From positions 14,818,001 to 14,882,000 of the forward strand of contig OU342635.1 of the NCBI GenBank assembly GCA_910589415.1: a DNA stretch of 64,000 nt, written 5' to 3'. Shown here piece by piece: positions 12,860-22,216 of this stretch. The position numbers were made by a program, and so were the translations under genes. Within the stretch, counting starts at the first letter, position 1. The number at the start of each line of letters is the position of its first letter. The DNA comes from Malachius bipustulatus. Its lineage: Eukaryota > Arthropoda > Insecta > Coleoptera > Melyridae. The notes beneath the pieces are model-generated. The model was not told the DNA's origin. It did no database searches and saw only the letters and a list, made by a program, of their open reading frames with translations.

Positions 12860-13175
12860 TATCGACCGAGTATAGCCTACCACGTATACAAACTATTCCG
12901 CGCTGATAGCAAAAAGGCTAACATACAAACTGGACTGTACTACCAACCAAGGGAGCAGGCTGGCTTCCGCTCGAGGTATGGGACGAATGACCACCTACAA
13001 ACCGTAAAAAATGCCATAGTGTTAGAATTCATGCCGATATGCGTAATTTTGAAACACAGTGTGGGGTCCGACAAGGCGATACCGTCTCGCCAAAGCTATT
13101 CACAGCACTAATGGAATCCAGATAATATTATGGATGTGCAAGCAAATGAATTGGGGGATAAATAATTGTAGTCGG
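12860..13175 (+). pseudogene. RTE-like LINE reverse transcriptase fragment
   Basis: Translated pieces give YQPREQAGFRSRYGTNDHLQ followed, after a gap, by FETQCGVRQGDTVSPKLFT. These are the palm blocks of the RTE-type LINEs whose endonuclease is often annotated as craniofacial development protein 2-like. Sequence between the blocks, including part of the palm, has been deleted. The region that should encode (Y/F)ADD is garbled by frame changes. Confidence 0.7.
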
Positions 13176-13179
13176 AGGC

Positions 13180-14340
13180 ATTCTGTAGGTGTGCACTGCG
13201 GCCTGTTGAGATCTATTATGCCCTCCCTATAGTTAGAGCTTCTCTTCCAGCTCTATAGTGGTTTTACCAACTTCCAGAGTCTGTTGGGAGACCTTATGTA
13301 GCTCTCTAGCGTAGGTCTTTCAGCGCGTAAGCACAGGAACCGGGACCTAGTTAGTTCTTCGCAATGGCAGAGAACGTACTCCGCCGTTTCTTCCTCTTCG
13401 AGGCAGAAGCGGCATTCGCGGTCGTCTGCCCCACCGACCCTGGTTTTTTGCGGTTTTTTTTTTGCGGAGTCGACAGTGTCCTGTGAGCAGGCCTACCGTT
13501 ATTCTCAGTCTGGTACGGCCGAGACCTAGTAGGTTTGTCGTACCCGATTGCGAGGGTTCTTCTTCGCATGCCTCTGCCCTATGGATCTGTTCTATTTGGT
13601 CAGAGTTTCTGAGAGGATCCACTCTTTTAGTTGAGGCTTTCTCATTACCCTCTAGCCCTGAGTGCCATGGTATCCATACCAGAGTAACGTCGTTGGTTTC
13701 AGATATATCTTCCAGGGCATTCCTGCAGTCCATCACGTTCCGTGGTGTAAAAACTGGCCAGGTCAGGTCAGGTCAGGTCAGGTCGGGTCAGGTGGAATGA
13801 GTCAAGTTTAGCCCTCTGATTTCTTTAGCGCAATGCTCAATAGCAACCGTCTCAGCCTGAAACCGCCATTTTAAATTGTTTTGATTTTTCGTTCACGCCG
13901 GCCCCAGTGCCTTGGAGCGTTTTGGAACCGTCCGTGTGTATACCAGTTCGAGTGAGCGAACACCGGGATCTCGTTTTTCCATTCTTTCCTGTCAGGGAAG
14001 AGGATGTGGAATGTTTTATTATAGCAGAACTGACGTGGTATCTCGTCATTATAGGCATACCCATGATGGGATCTGCCTGCGTGGACTCTCTCAGTTCTTG
14101 TTGGGCAGATCCAAGTCCCGGTATACCCGGTGGTTGTTGTCCTGTCATGAGTCTGCAGATTTTCTGCTTCGCTGTACCTTGTACATATATGTGTAATGAT
14201 GGAAGATTGTGTAAAACCTCTAGTGCTGCAGTTGGGGTTTTCCTTATTGCTCCTGTTATGCTCAGGCAGGCTAGCCGTAGAGTTTTTTCTAGGAGCTTTT
14301 CCGCCTGCAACTGCGTATATAGTTTTCGTCCCCCACTGGC
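13180..14340 (-). pseudogene. Jockey-like LINE ORF2, RNase H end, minus strand
   Basis: On the minus strand, a thumb-like block comes first (KTPTAALEVLHNLPSLHIYV, near 14,200-14,260). RNase H follows: IHTDGSKTLQGTGAGV near 13,900-13,945, FQAETVAIEHCAKEI near 13,830-13,870, and VTLVWIPWHSGLEGNEKA near 13,630-13,690. The block VGLLTGHCRL and a CRFCLEEEETAEYVLCHC-like zinc motif complete the C-terminus down to about 13,190. Frames shift at least twice. The expected SDS/DSQ segment carrying the third RNase H acidic residue is missing and a TGACC pentamer array sits in its place. The WVPGHSG signature has become WIPWHSG. Confidence 0.8.
13757..13796. repeat. (GGTCA)n array inside LINE RNase H
   Basis: About seven units of GGTCA (one as GGTCG) occupy the place where about 30 codons of RNase H should be. 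On the coding strand of the LINE it reads TGACC repeats. Confidence 0.75.
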
Positions 14341-14690
14341 TTATTAATATATCGATATCTCCGCTTATGCACCGCTCTCAGAATTGGGATTTCTTTGCAG
14401 TGTATGTGCCTTTTTTAATAAAAAATAGAAAAAAGTTACAAAAATTTACGCTTGCGTTAAGCTCGAAAAACGTTCTTCCCGCGTCCTGTTGATTTAATTT
14501 TAGGGTCTTTTCCTCTTGAAATCTGCATGGTGTGATGAGAACTCTTTTTTTCAAACATTGAAGGGATACCTGTAGAAGTTGCGTGACTTTAAAAAACTTT
14601 TTTAACGAATATCCAAAGTAACTATAAAAGAACATTTGGGAGAATCCATCAGCGACTTCTTGAGACAGGATCGCGCCTTAAATTATTTGG
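14341..14690. other. Unassigned, with a possible family A scrap
   Basis: A short match to the family A block near CCTGTAGAAGTTGCGTGAC (about 14,563-14,582) with a similar context suggests a small relic. Otherwise nothing is recognised. Confidence 0.3.
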
Positions 14691-14859
14691 TTCAATTAAG
14701 ACCGCCGGTAGTTGGAGAAGTAGGTACTGAATAATAGAATTGCAAATAATAATTCGTAAATCAGTACCATGTAGGAATTTTTTTACGAGTCCAACGTTTC
14801 TCGAAGCTGGTTTTCAACAAAGGATAGTATTTTGCAATTGGTTTTTGCAGCAGTGAACC

Positions 14860-15400
14860 AAATTATTATTCTGCTATACTTTTTACGGACATTTTGCAAG
14901 GATTGCCATCATAACTTTCATAATGACCATCAATAGACTGAAGAGAAACCTCTTGCGCCCCTTTTTAAGGCAACTTTTGGGCCGGCACTATTGGTGATTA
15001 TTTGATACTAAAGACCAATTTTTTTACCAAATACTGGACAGATTGCTGAAATAAATTTAAATAAACAAAGATATACTTGAAAAGGTTCCAATGAAATCAC
15101 GACGTCAGTTTTGGTTCATGCATGACGGTGCCCCAGCCTATTTTTGTCTCGTTGTTAGGGAATACCTTTAAAATAGTTATGAAAATTATTGGATTGGCAG
15201 AAGGGGAGCAGTTGCGTGACTCACCGCGTTGACCAGATTACAATCCATTATTTTTTTTTTCTTATGGAGTAACCCGAAAGACCTTGTGTATTCAACAATC
15301 ATTCATCAATGTGCAACCTGTTTTAATTAAAATTGTTTGACACTTGTCCATAGCAACTTTTTTGACATTTTGGTGTCGTAAATTCCGTTGATGAAGTTTG
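14860..15400 (+). pseudogene. mariner-like transposase remnant
   Basis: Around 15,115-15,145 the translation gives FMHDGAPAY (second catalytic Asp block). Next comes VVREYL, then YWIGRRGA, then in another frame the decayed PD..PL.FFL block near 15,230-15,265 and a KDLVYSTIIHQCAT stretch. Upstream, a weak GPALL...IFLPN match near 14,980-15,040 may be the middle of the DDE domain. Frames are broken repeatedly and no TIRs were found. Confidence 0.6.
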
Positions 15401-16009
15401 GTCAAGACCTTCTGTTACATAGCAGAGATATCATATGAATGTAACACGTTTTTATTGTCTTTTATTGATTTTATTTAAGGTGGCAGTAAATTTTTAAGGA
15501 CCTACCTTATACCTACGTTAGAATATTATAAATTTGTAAATTAAATTCGTCTAAGTGTAATATTAATAAACAATGTAATATTATCCATAATTGTGCATCT
15601 TACTGTAAACATATTGGACAGTATAATAATATGTTGAAAGGTAAATGCAATTACCTCTTTTAGAAATTTATTTCAGACTTCATTAGGATTAAGCCGTAAA
15701 CTTTTATTAAATGATATTATACTATTAGAGATTCATAAAACTTTTCGTGTCCAGCAAACTACCCATTAATAAAATGTACAAGGAACAATTTTTGACATTT
15801 TAAGTGATTCTGCGCGTTTACCTTAATTAATTTACCGGGAATTTCTCATGTAGTGGATAATTATTTTGTATTTTTATTGAATAAGCCGACTCCGATGCGT
15901 TGGTTAATATTAAATTATAATAAAAATTGAAACCGAGCCATTAGCCAGGAATCTGATCATAATTACAAAATCTGGTTACTGGCTGACTTGGCTAAAGTTT
16001 TCGAGAGCA
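15401..16009. other. Unassigned AT-rich sequence
   Basis: No coding frame or repeat relationship is recognised between the mariner remnant and the pogo/Tigger TIR. Confidence 0.4.
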
Positions 16010-16266
16010 TAGGGTGAATGTGCCTGTTAACCGACCAGTGCCTGTTCTCGTCCATTTATAGGTAAATTACTAAATAATAAGAAAGGGACCTGCTGAATGC
16101 TACTACTAATTTATTCCCATTCTCGACCATCTTTTACGGATTACTTGATCCATACATAACCTCTAGAATCTCTAGTCAAATCCACCATTACTGTTGGTAA
16201 AAGACGACTGTTCCACGTGCTGTGAAATTTTTAGCAAAAAGCTAGTGATAATAGTCGAGGAAAACA

Positions 16267-16728
16267 GTGAGTATATCTTGAAATTCCTTCTTAAATGTAG
16301 TTATTTCTTAATATGTATGAAGAAAACAATACAATATATCACTTATATACTATTTAATTCAAATTCACTATGATATTCAGTGAAAATTAAAGTGGTCGCT
16401 CAACTGGGTTTCAAATTTCTTTACCTCCCAATTCTCGACCACCCTGGTCGAGAACTAGCCAAAATATGTATTATGTTGTGAGCTTTTTCTGACCAGTAGA
16501 AGTTATATATCTTCTCACTCTTTTCATCACGCTACATCGTTTATAGGGATTTATTTAAGGCTAGATCTCGACCATCACTTTTCTTTCATCCTTTTCATAA
16601 ATATAGGGCTTGTATTTTTGTGTGGTCGAGAAATGGCTTGAGTGACCAGTTGTCGACATATAGTTGTATCTTTGTCTGTTCACCTATATTTTATATGTAT
16701 TGAACAGAGATGTCTTTTTTAAATACAG
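16267..16728 (+). other. Possible 5' UTR intron of the transposase gene
   Basis: A donor-like GTGAGTAT starts at 16,267, and an acceptor-like T-rich tract ending ACAG lies at 16,725-16,728, immediately before the ATG. Splicing would put the start codon at the first base of exon 2. This is inferred from consensus only. Confidence 0.35.
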
Positions 16729-19161
16729 ATGCCGCCCAAAAGAAGGTCATTAGTTGAAATGGAAAATGCCAAAAAATCTCAAAAAATAATCAAAATAAAG
16801 AGAAGGTTATTTCAGTATGAACCAGAACAATTAGAGAGGGCGCTCGAAGAAATAAAGGGGACAAAAATGGGAATTAGGGAAGCTAGCAGACAATTCGGCA
16901 TTCCTAAAACAACGCTTATTGATAGACTCAAGGGAAGAGTGCCTGTAGGAACTAGTAGAAAAACAGGTCCAGATCCAATTTTAACAGTTGCAGTTGAAAA
17001 AAAAATTGTTGAATGGGTAATAAAGATAGCCAAGTGCGGTTTTCCATTAAAAAAAACAGATCTCCTCAACACAGTTGAGAAAATAGCGAAAGAAACTGGC
17101 AAGGCAAAGTTTTTCAGGAATGGAAGACCAGGCCAAAAATGGTATAAGAGATTTTTAAAAAGACATCCAGATTTATCTCTGCGAGAAGCGGAAGGAATAA
17201 ATAAAGCTCGAGCTGTTGTAACAGAGGAGTATATTAAGGCTTGGTTCAATGAGCTACAAACATTTTTAACAGAAAATGATTTCCTCGATATTCTAAATGA
17301 CCCAAGTCGTATATTTAATGGCGACGAAACTGGCTTTGCTTTATGCCCAAAGTCAGGAAAAGTGATAGCTCCTAAAGGATGGAAGAATTTATACCAAATA
17401 AAATTAGGAAATGAGAAAGAGAACTTGACTGTTCTTATAGTTTTTTCTGCCGACGGAACTTTGTGTCCTCCACTGATTGTGTTTCCATATGTCCGTCCCC
17501 CACGGGCTCTTATTGACAGCATGCCGCCAGATTGGGTTCTAGGAAGGTCTGACAGTGGTTGGATGAAAAGCGAGGTCTTTTTTGAATACATTGCAAATGA
17601 TTTTAACAAATGGCTTACGGAAAAAAAAATAAAACGCCCCATTATTTTGTATATAGATGGTCACAAGTCACACATGACTTTAGGACTCTCCGAATTCTGT
17701 GATCAGAACGGCATAATTTTATATGCCTTACCACCCAACACGACCCACATTCTTCAACCAGCTGACGTAAGCGTATTTAAACCTTTGAAGGATGATTGGA
17801 AAAAAACGGTCAGATATTGGCAGAATCGGCCAGAGAACATGAACATGTGCGTAACAAAATTAAATTTTTGTCAAGTATTTAACGAAACGCTAAGCAAAAA
17901 CAATATGAGAGAACACATAATAAATGGATTTCGTAAATGTGGGTTGTATCCCTTAAGTCAAAATAATGTTGACTATACTAAATGTGTGAAAAATATTCAA
18001 GAACTAGCTACAAATAATAGCATTGATCGCCAAGAGAACGAGGAAGTAATTTCATCTGAGGAGTGTGTAGCAGCAAGAAAAGTAATTACAAAAATTGCCC
18101 ACACATTGATGGACTATGGTATAAACGCTGAGGTAATTCTTAATGAAATTAAATCTCTTGAACTTGAAACTACTACGGTAAAACACGGTGAGTTGCAAGT
18201 GGGAGCTGTAGTGCCATTAGAAGAGGTTACGATCGTTCCTATAGAAACTGTAACATTGATAACTGAAGCACCTGAAGAATTATATGTTACTAATGTCAGC
18301 GAAAAAGCAGCAGATTCCGAAATATTTGAGGAAAATGCATCGGAGAATATTTCGGAATCTCATGCTTCTGAGGCAACCCGTGTAGTAACAGATGAATTTC
18401 CTTCTAATATTTTGGATTCTGTTTCTGCAGTAAACTCTGAGATGAATGAACTACTAGATTCAGATATTAATTCCTCAAATATTTCGGAATCTCATGTTTC
18501 TGAGGTAATCCAAATTCCTGTAGTAACAGATGAAATTCCTTCGAATCTTTTGGATTCAGTTTCTGCAGTAAACCCACAGATGAATGAACCACTAGATTCA
18601 GATGTCAACACTACTGCCAACGACGAGGCCAACAATGAATCAACATTAGATGAAGTAAGAAATGTGTCAATACCATCGGTCAGAAAACCCTTGCAATCTC
18701 TTCTGGAAAATCATTTATACTTACCTCAACCACTAGAGTCTACAAATAAAAACAAGAAAATAAAAGAAAGATTACCTAGCGCCATTTCTTCTGCAGCATG
18801 GAGAATGAAAATGTCTAAAAAAGAAGAAGAGAAAACTCAAAAAGAACAGCAAATTAAAAGGAAACGAGAAGAAAGGCAAGCTCAAGCCCAAGAAAGATTA
18901 TTGAAGAAAAAGAACAATAAGAAAAAGGGAACATCTTCAAAGCCAAATTTAGAAGAAAAAGAGTGTGAAACTATTATAAAAAAATATATACAGTGTTCTG
19001 CTTGTGAAGAAAATCTTATAAGTGACACGGAAGAAGAAGAAGAGAAAAACATTGGATGCGATAGATGTCCTAGGTGGTTCCATATGAAGTGCACCGAATT
19101 CTCAGGCATACCATATGAAGAAGCAGCTCTGAATGAATATGTTTGTTCTATGTGTTCTTGA
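16729..19161 (+). CDS. pogo/Tigger-like transposase with C-terminal PHD finger
   Basis: This 810-residue nuclear DNA transposase should bind its element ends and cut and rejoin DNA at TA. Residues about 29-72 form a psq-type helix-turn-helix (ASRQFGIPKTTLIDRL). Residues about 81-162 form a CENP-B-type HTH (GRPGQKWYKRFLKRHPDLS). The DDE_1 domain spans about 190-430, with the catalytic Asp at D199 (NGDETGF), D310 (YIDGHKSH) and D346 (LQPADVSVF); 35 residues lie between the last two. A long acidic Ser/Thr/Asn-rich linker contains a duplicated block of about 45 residues (coded at about 18,330-18,610), followed by a lysine- and glutamine-rich segment. A C4HC3 PHD finger closes the protein (C756, C759, C777, C780, H785, C788, C806, C809). 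The ATG follows an acceptor-like ACAG. The frame is intact. A domesticated jerky-like gene is an alternative, but the flanking TIRs argue for a transposon. Confidence 0.9.
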   Translation: MPPKRRSLVEMENAKKSQKIIKIKRRLFQYEPEQLERALEEIKGTKMGIREASRQFGIPKTTLIDRLKGRVPVGTSRKTGPDPILTVAVEKKIVEWVIKIAKCGFPLKKTDLLNTVEKIAKETGKAKFFRNGRPGQKWYKRFLKRHPDLSLREAEGINKARAVVTEEYIKAWFNELQTFLTENDFLDILNDPSRIFNGDETGFALCPKSGKVIAPKGWKNLYQIKLGNEKENLTVLIVFSADGTLCPPLIVFPYVRPPRALIDSMPPDWVLGRSDSGWMKSEVFFEYIANDFNKWLTEKKIKRPIILYIDGHKSHMTLGLSEFCDQNGIILYALPPNTTHILQPADVSVFKPLKDDWKKTVRYWQNRPENMNMCVTKLNFCQVFNETLSKNNMREHIINGFRKCGLYPLSQNNVDYTKCVKNIQELATNNSIDRQENEEVISSEECVAARKVITKIAHTLMDYGINAEVILNEIKSLELETTTVKHGELQVGAVVPLEEVTIVPIETVTLITEAPEELYVTNVSEKAADSEIFEENASENISESHASEATRVVTDEFPSNILDSVSAVNSEMNELLDSDINSSNISESHVSEVIQIPVVTDEIPSNLLDSVSAVNPQMNEPLDSDVNTTANDEANNESTLDEVRNVSIPSVRKPLQSLLENHLYLPQPLESTNKNKKIKERLPSAISSAAWRMKMSKKEEEKTQKEQQIKRKREERQAQAQERLLKKKNNKKKGTSSKPNLEEKECETIIKKYIQCSACEENLISDTEEEEEKNIGCDRCPRWFHMKCTEFSGIPYEEAALNEYVCSMCS

Positions 19162-19259
19162 CTTTGAGAGTTGCTAGTTAGAATTGAGTGTTTTTTTTTT
19201 AATTGGATGTAGGCATTACAAGACCAGATATGCCGGAGTACCTGCTGTTTAATTTTTTT

Positions 19260-19530
19260 GTACCTGAATAATGTATTTTAGTTATAACTGTTATATTTTT
19301 TTATTAGAATGCTGTTTTTATTTTTATTTTTTGTACCTGAATAATGTATTTTAGTTATAACTGTTATATTTTTTTTATAAGAATGCTGTTTTTATTTTTA
19401 TTTTTTGTACCTGAATAATGTATTTTAGTTATAACTGTTATATTTTTTTATAAGAATGCTGTTTTTATTTTTAGTACCTGAATAATGTATTTTAGTTATA
19501 ACTGTTATGTTTTTTTTTATTAGAATAATA
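19260..19530 (+). repeat. Four tandem ~73 bp units downstream of the transposase
   Basis: The unit starting GTACCTGAATAATGTATTTT begins at 19,260, 19,333, 19,407 and 19,474, giving periods of 73, 74 and 67 bases. It lies within the transposon, in what should be the transposase 3' UTR, and differs mainly in T-run length. Confidence 0.85.
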
Positions 19531-19934
19531 TATATGTACTTTAATTTTATGAAATAAGGCACAAAATATATTTTTTTCACATTAAGTTGTTTATTTTTAA
19601 ACTTCAGTACTTAAAGTAAGGTCTGAGAATAATGGTCGAAGTGAAGTGAAACAAAACCAATATACTCGACCGCTGGTCGAAAACCGGAACGTTAGTGGAC
19701 GAACATTGGCCTGATATGGTCGAAAATTGGGAAAAGGTACGTTTTTGAATTTAGTTTTTTTTTTCTTTAAATCTGAATACTTAAGAAAAGCTTGCTATTA
19801 AGAACTCGTTTCTAGAAAGTCTAATGATATCAAAAGGAAATAAATCATTAGTTGTTGAAATTAACTCATGTGTTTTTCCATTTAACGAATTTTAAATACT
19901 CCTTACTTGGTCGAGAACCGGCGCATTCACCCTA

Positions 19935-20639
19935 TAAATCATATAAATTCAAATCACACATGAATAGAAATGATCGTTTATGAAATTAGTGTTCACTTAT
20001 ACGTACTTGGTAAACCTGCATTGAATTAGCTTTATCTATTCGCTAACTCTTGTGTGCGAATTTACAAGCTACGTCAAAATTCACCACCATTTAGCAATGT
20101 TATATGATAGACGGTGTGCTGAATATTAATTCCAGAAGTAAAGTGCACGCTAGGTAGAGTATCCTGTTCTTATTTTCTGCGAAGAGGGGTGTATATATCC
20201 ATCTACACAAATTTATCCGAAGATAATTTTTTTTTTCACTCTTATTGTTTCCATATTATAGTCATAATAATAATTGTACACTCATAATGTAAAATTTTAC
20301 GTCAGCGTGTAGTGAAACTTCGAAGTTTTCATTTAATTTGGTACTTTCTCCTTTGCTTCTACTTCTTCGCCTGCAGCAAGAATTTAATGATTGTGACTCT
20401 TGTTTTTCATCTTGTAGTTCAAAAATAATTTTCGTTTATAATTTGACTTTTGCAATAATTTTATCCCATCATAATTTTACCTCTAGTTTCGATATTCCCA
20501 AAGGATTTCGATATTTTCGCACGTCAGGTAGCAGCTCTATAATATCCTTTATTTTTTTTGTTTTATTGGATATAAACTCGAAACACTGAAAACAAATTTT
20601 CTATAGCGTGATATGCGTGAAGGCGCGTGCAAAATCGCT
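19935..20639. other. Unassigned sequence
   Basis: No gene or repeat is recognised. A frame at 20,338-20,589 has no recognisable motif and is treated as noncoding. Confidence 0.4.
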
Positions 20640-21410
20640 CCGCTCTTTTGATATTTCAGTTTTCCAAATAAATTTTTCTTGTATGTAGGTTTTCATGAGA
20701 AAATTTTGAAGTTTGATTTCCTGAACAGTTTTAAAATTTTCAGTTCAATATCTGTATTCACAGGATAATCTCAAAAATCAACTGTTTGCTCTTGGAGTGA
20801 CAAGTTTTTTCCTCGTCAACCGATTTTGGAGATTGAAGCCAAAACTTCAGGCAAGAAAATCCAGCAAAAAAATAGCTCAAGACGAAAATAGCAGCAGACA
20901 GATGCATCTGTACGTTTTCGGAGGAAATCAGCGCCCTTCCTTATCTGAGAATGGTTCGAACTAAAAAAGAGCTAGTATTGTTAGAATTTTCGTATCGATG
21001 GTTTCATATACCATTATCAGCAGGTAATAAAGAGCGCTGATTCTCCCTGAAAACGTGCAAATGTAATTTGGCTGCTGTTAATATATCAGCAATTTTTATC
21101 CCTTGCAGCAAGAAATTTCTTTGCACACACTCAATAATTGTGAAGTTCTAAATTTCACCATTTCATTCTGTTTGGAGACAAGTTTATTTTCATTCAATTT
21201 TGCACCCAAAATCTGTTTCTAGAAAAAATTTAATTTGAGTAATTTTTATGCAATCCTTCGTTTTAATTGTTTGGTCTAATTTCAAAAATCGGTCAGCGAG
21301 GAAATAAATTCAAGAGCAAACAGTTGATTTTTCGAGATCACCCTGTAAATACAGGTGTTAAACCTCCACCAAACTTCAAAATTTTATCGTGCAAAACAAG
21401 AAAAATGTAA
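20640..21410. mobile_element. Foldback element, moderately decayed
   Basis: Matching inverted blocks are AAATCAACTGTTTGCTCTTG at about 20,776 against its complement near 21,310-21,335, TGTATTCACAGG against CCTGTAAATACAGG near 21,343-21,356, and an AAATCAGCGCCCTT block at about 20,927 against AAGAGCGCTGATT near 21,030. The arms are about 320 bp each, with many mismatches and indels. There is no coding capacity. Confidence 0.65.
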
Positions 21411-21732
21411 AGCTGTGAACGGGAGGTAGGTATCAAGTGCCTCACATATCACCCGGTAGAAAATTTATTGATAGTGTTTATGAGTTTGTGCTTCATTAAA
21501 GGAGAAAAATAAGGAATAGGGCCGCTGACATGCGAGAACAAAATCGAAATCCCTTGCGAGTGCCCAATCAAAATCAGACAAAATTTTGAGATGAGACATT
21601 TTCTGGCCACTGATCAGGAAAAAGTATCCAAGGATAATTGACGTATTCGTTTTACTAAAGGGCTTATTACGAGTGTCGCTTTCACCTCTGGGATGGCTCA
21701 TACCATCCATACCATCATTATGATTATAATAT

Positions 21733-21952
21733 TGTGGGATCCGCGCCACTGGCAGCCCAGGTGGATGATGAGAGAAGCGAGGAAGGGTCCAGAGGAGAGG
21801 CAGTTCAACCGAGATCTTAGAGCCGGAAAGACGGTACATTATTTCACGAGTAAACATTCAATCATTTATCAATAACTCTGTTCTATTTTTGTTCTAATAC
21901 ATTATTATTAATCAAGTGTGTTTTAAGAAGGCCTCATAGTCAAAATCCTACA
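21733..21952 (+). repeat. Gypsy 5' LTR
   Basis: A 220 bp direct repeat identical by eye to 26,818-27,037. It starts TGTGGGATCC and ends CAAAATCCTACA. It would carry the promoter and polyadenylation signals; no clear TATA box stands out. Confidence 0.92.
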
Positions 21953-21955
21953 AAC

Positions 21956-21973
21956 TGGGGGCTCGCCGCGATT
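21956..21973 (+). promoter_or_regulatory. Primer-binding site, tRNA-Pro type
   Basis: Three bases after the 5' LTR the sequence reads TGGGGGCTCGCCGCG. The first ten bases match the complement of the tRNA-Pro 3' end, the primer class known from gammaretroviruses; the later bases diverge. It is the expected start of minus-strand DNA synthesis. Confidence 0.7.
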
Positions 21974-22069
21974 GTTCAAGGAGTCGTTAAAGTTTTTGAA
22001 GAATTGTAAAGTGCGGAGTGCATAGTTTACCCAACCCATACCTACGCAGTAGCTGGCTGTAGGGTTCGA

Positions 22070-22115
22070 GTCGGTCGGTCGGTCGGTCGGTGCTGGTGGT
22101 GGTGGTAGTGTTTCG
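22070..22115 (+). repeat. (TCGG)n and (GGT)n simple repeats in the Gypsy leader
   Basis: About five TCGG units followed by GGT repeats lie between the primer site and the gag start codon. Confidence 0.75.
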
Positions 22116-22216
22116 TGTCCTTGTCGCGTCTGGCTGGACTGGGTGACCGGTATTTCGTTCATAACTCGTCCGTGCAATTCAAGAAGTCAGTGGCGTTACA
22201 AAATTAAATAATAAAA

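Larger units (their letters stand above)
16010..19934 (+). mobile_element. Complete pogo/Tigger-like DNA transposon
   Basis: The termini are inverted: TAGGGTGAATGTGCCTGTTA at the left and, on the other strand, TAGGGTGAATGCGCCGGTTC at the right. TA lies at both edges, as expected of Tc1/mariner/pogo target duplication. The 3.9 kb interior holds one intact transposase frame (16,729-19,161). Both flanks carry many copies of the motif TGGTCGAGAA or its complement. A long intact frame, matched ends and apparent TA duplication together suggest a recently active, possibly autonomous copy. Confidence 0.85.

Noticed and set aside
16812..17642. 276-codon frame on the minus strand
   Set aside because: It is antisense to the transposase and has no recognisable domain; the + strand frame has clear catalytic motifs.
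22056..22085. GGTTCGAGTC as a possible tRNA T-arm
   Set aside because: No acceptor stem or anticodon arm can be fitted; it leads into a TCGG simple repeat.
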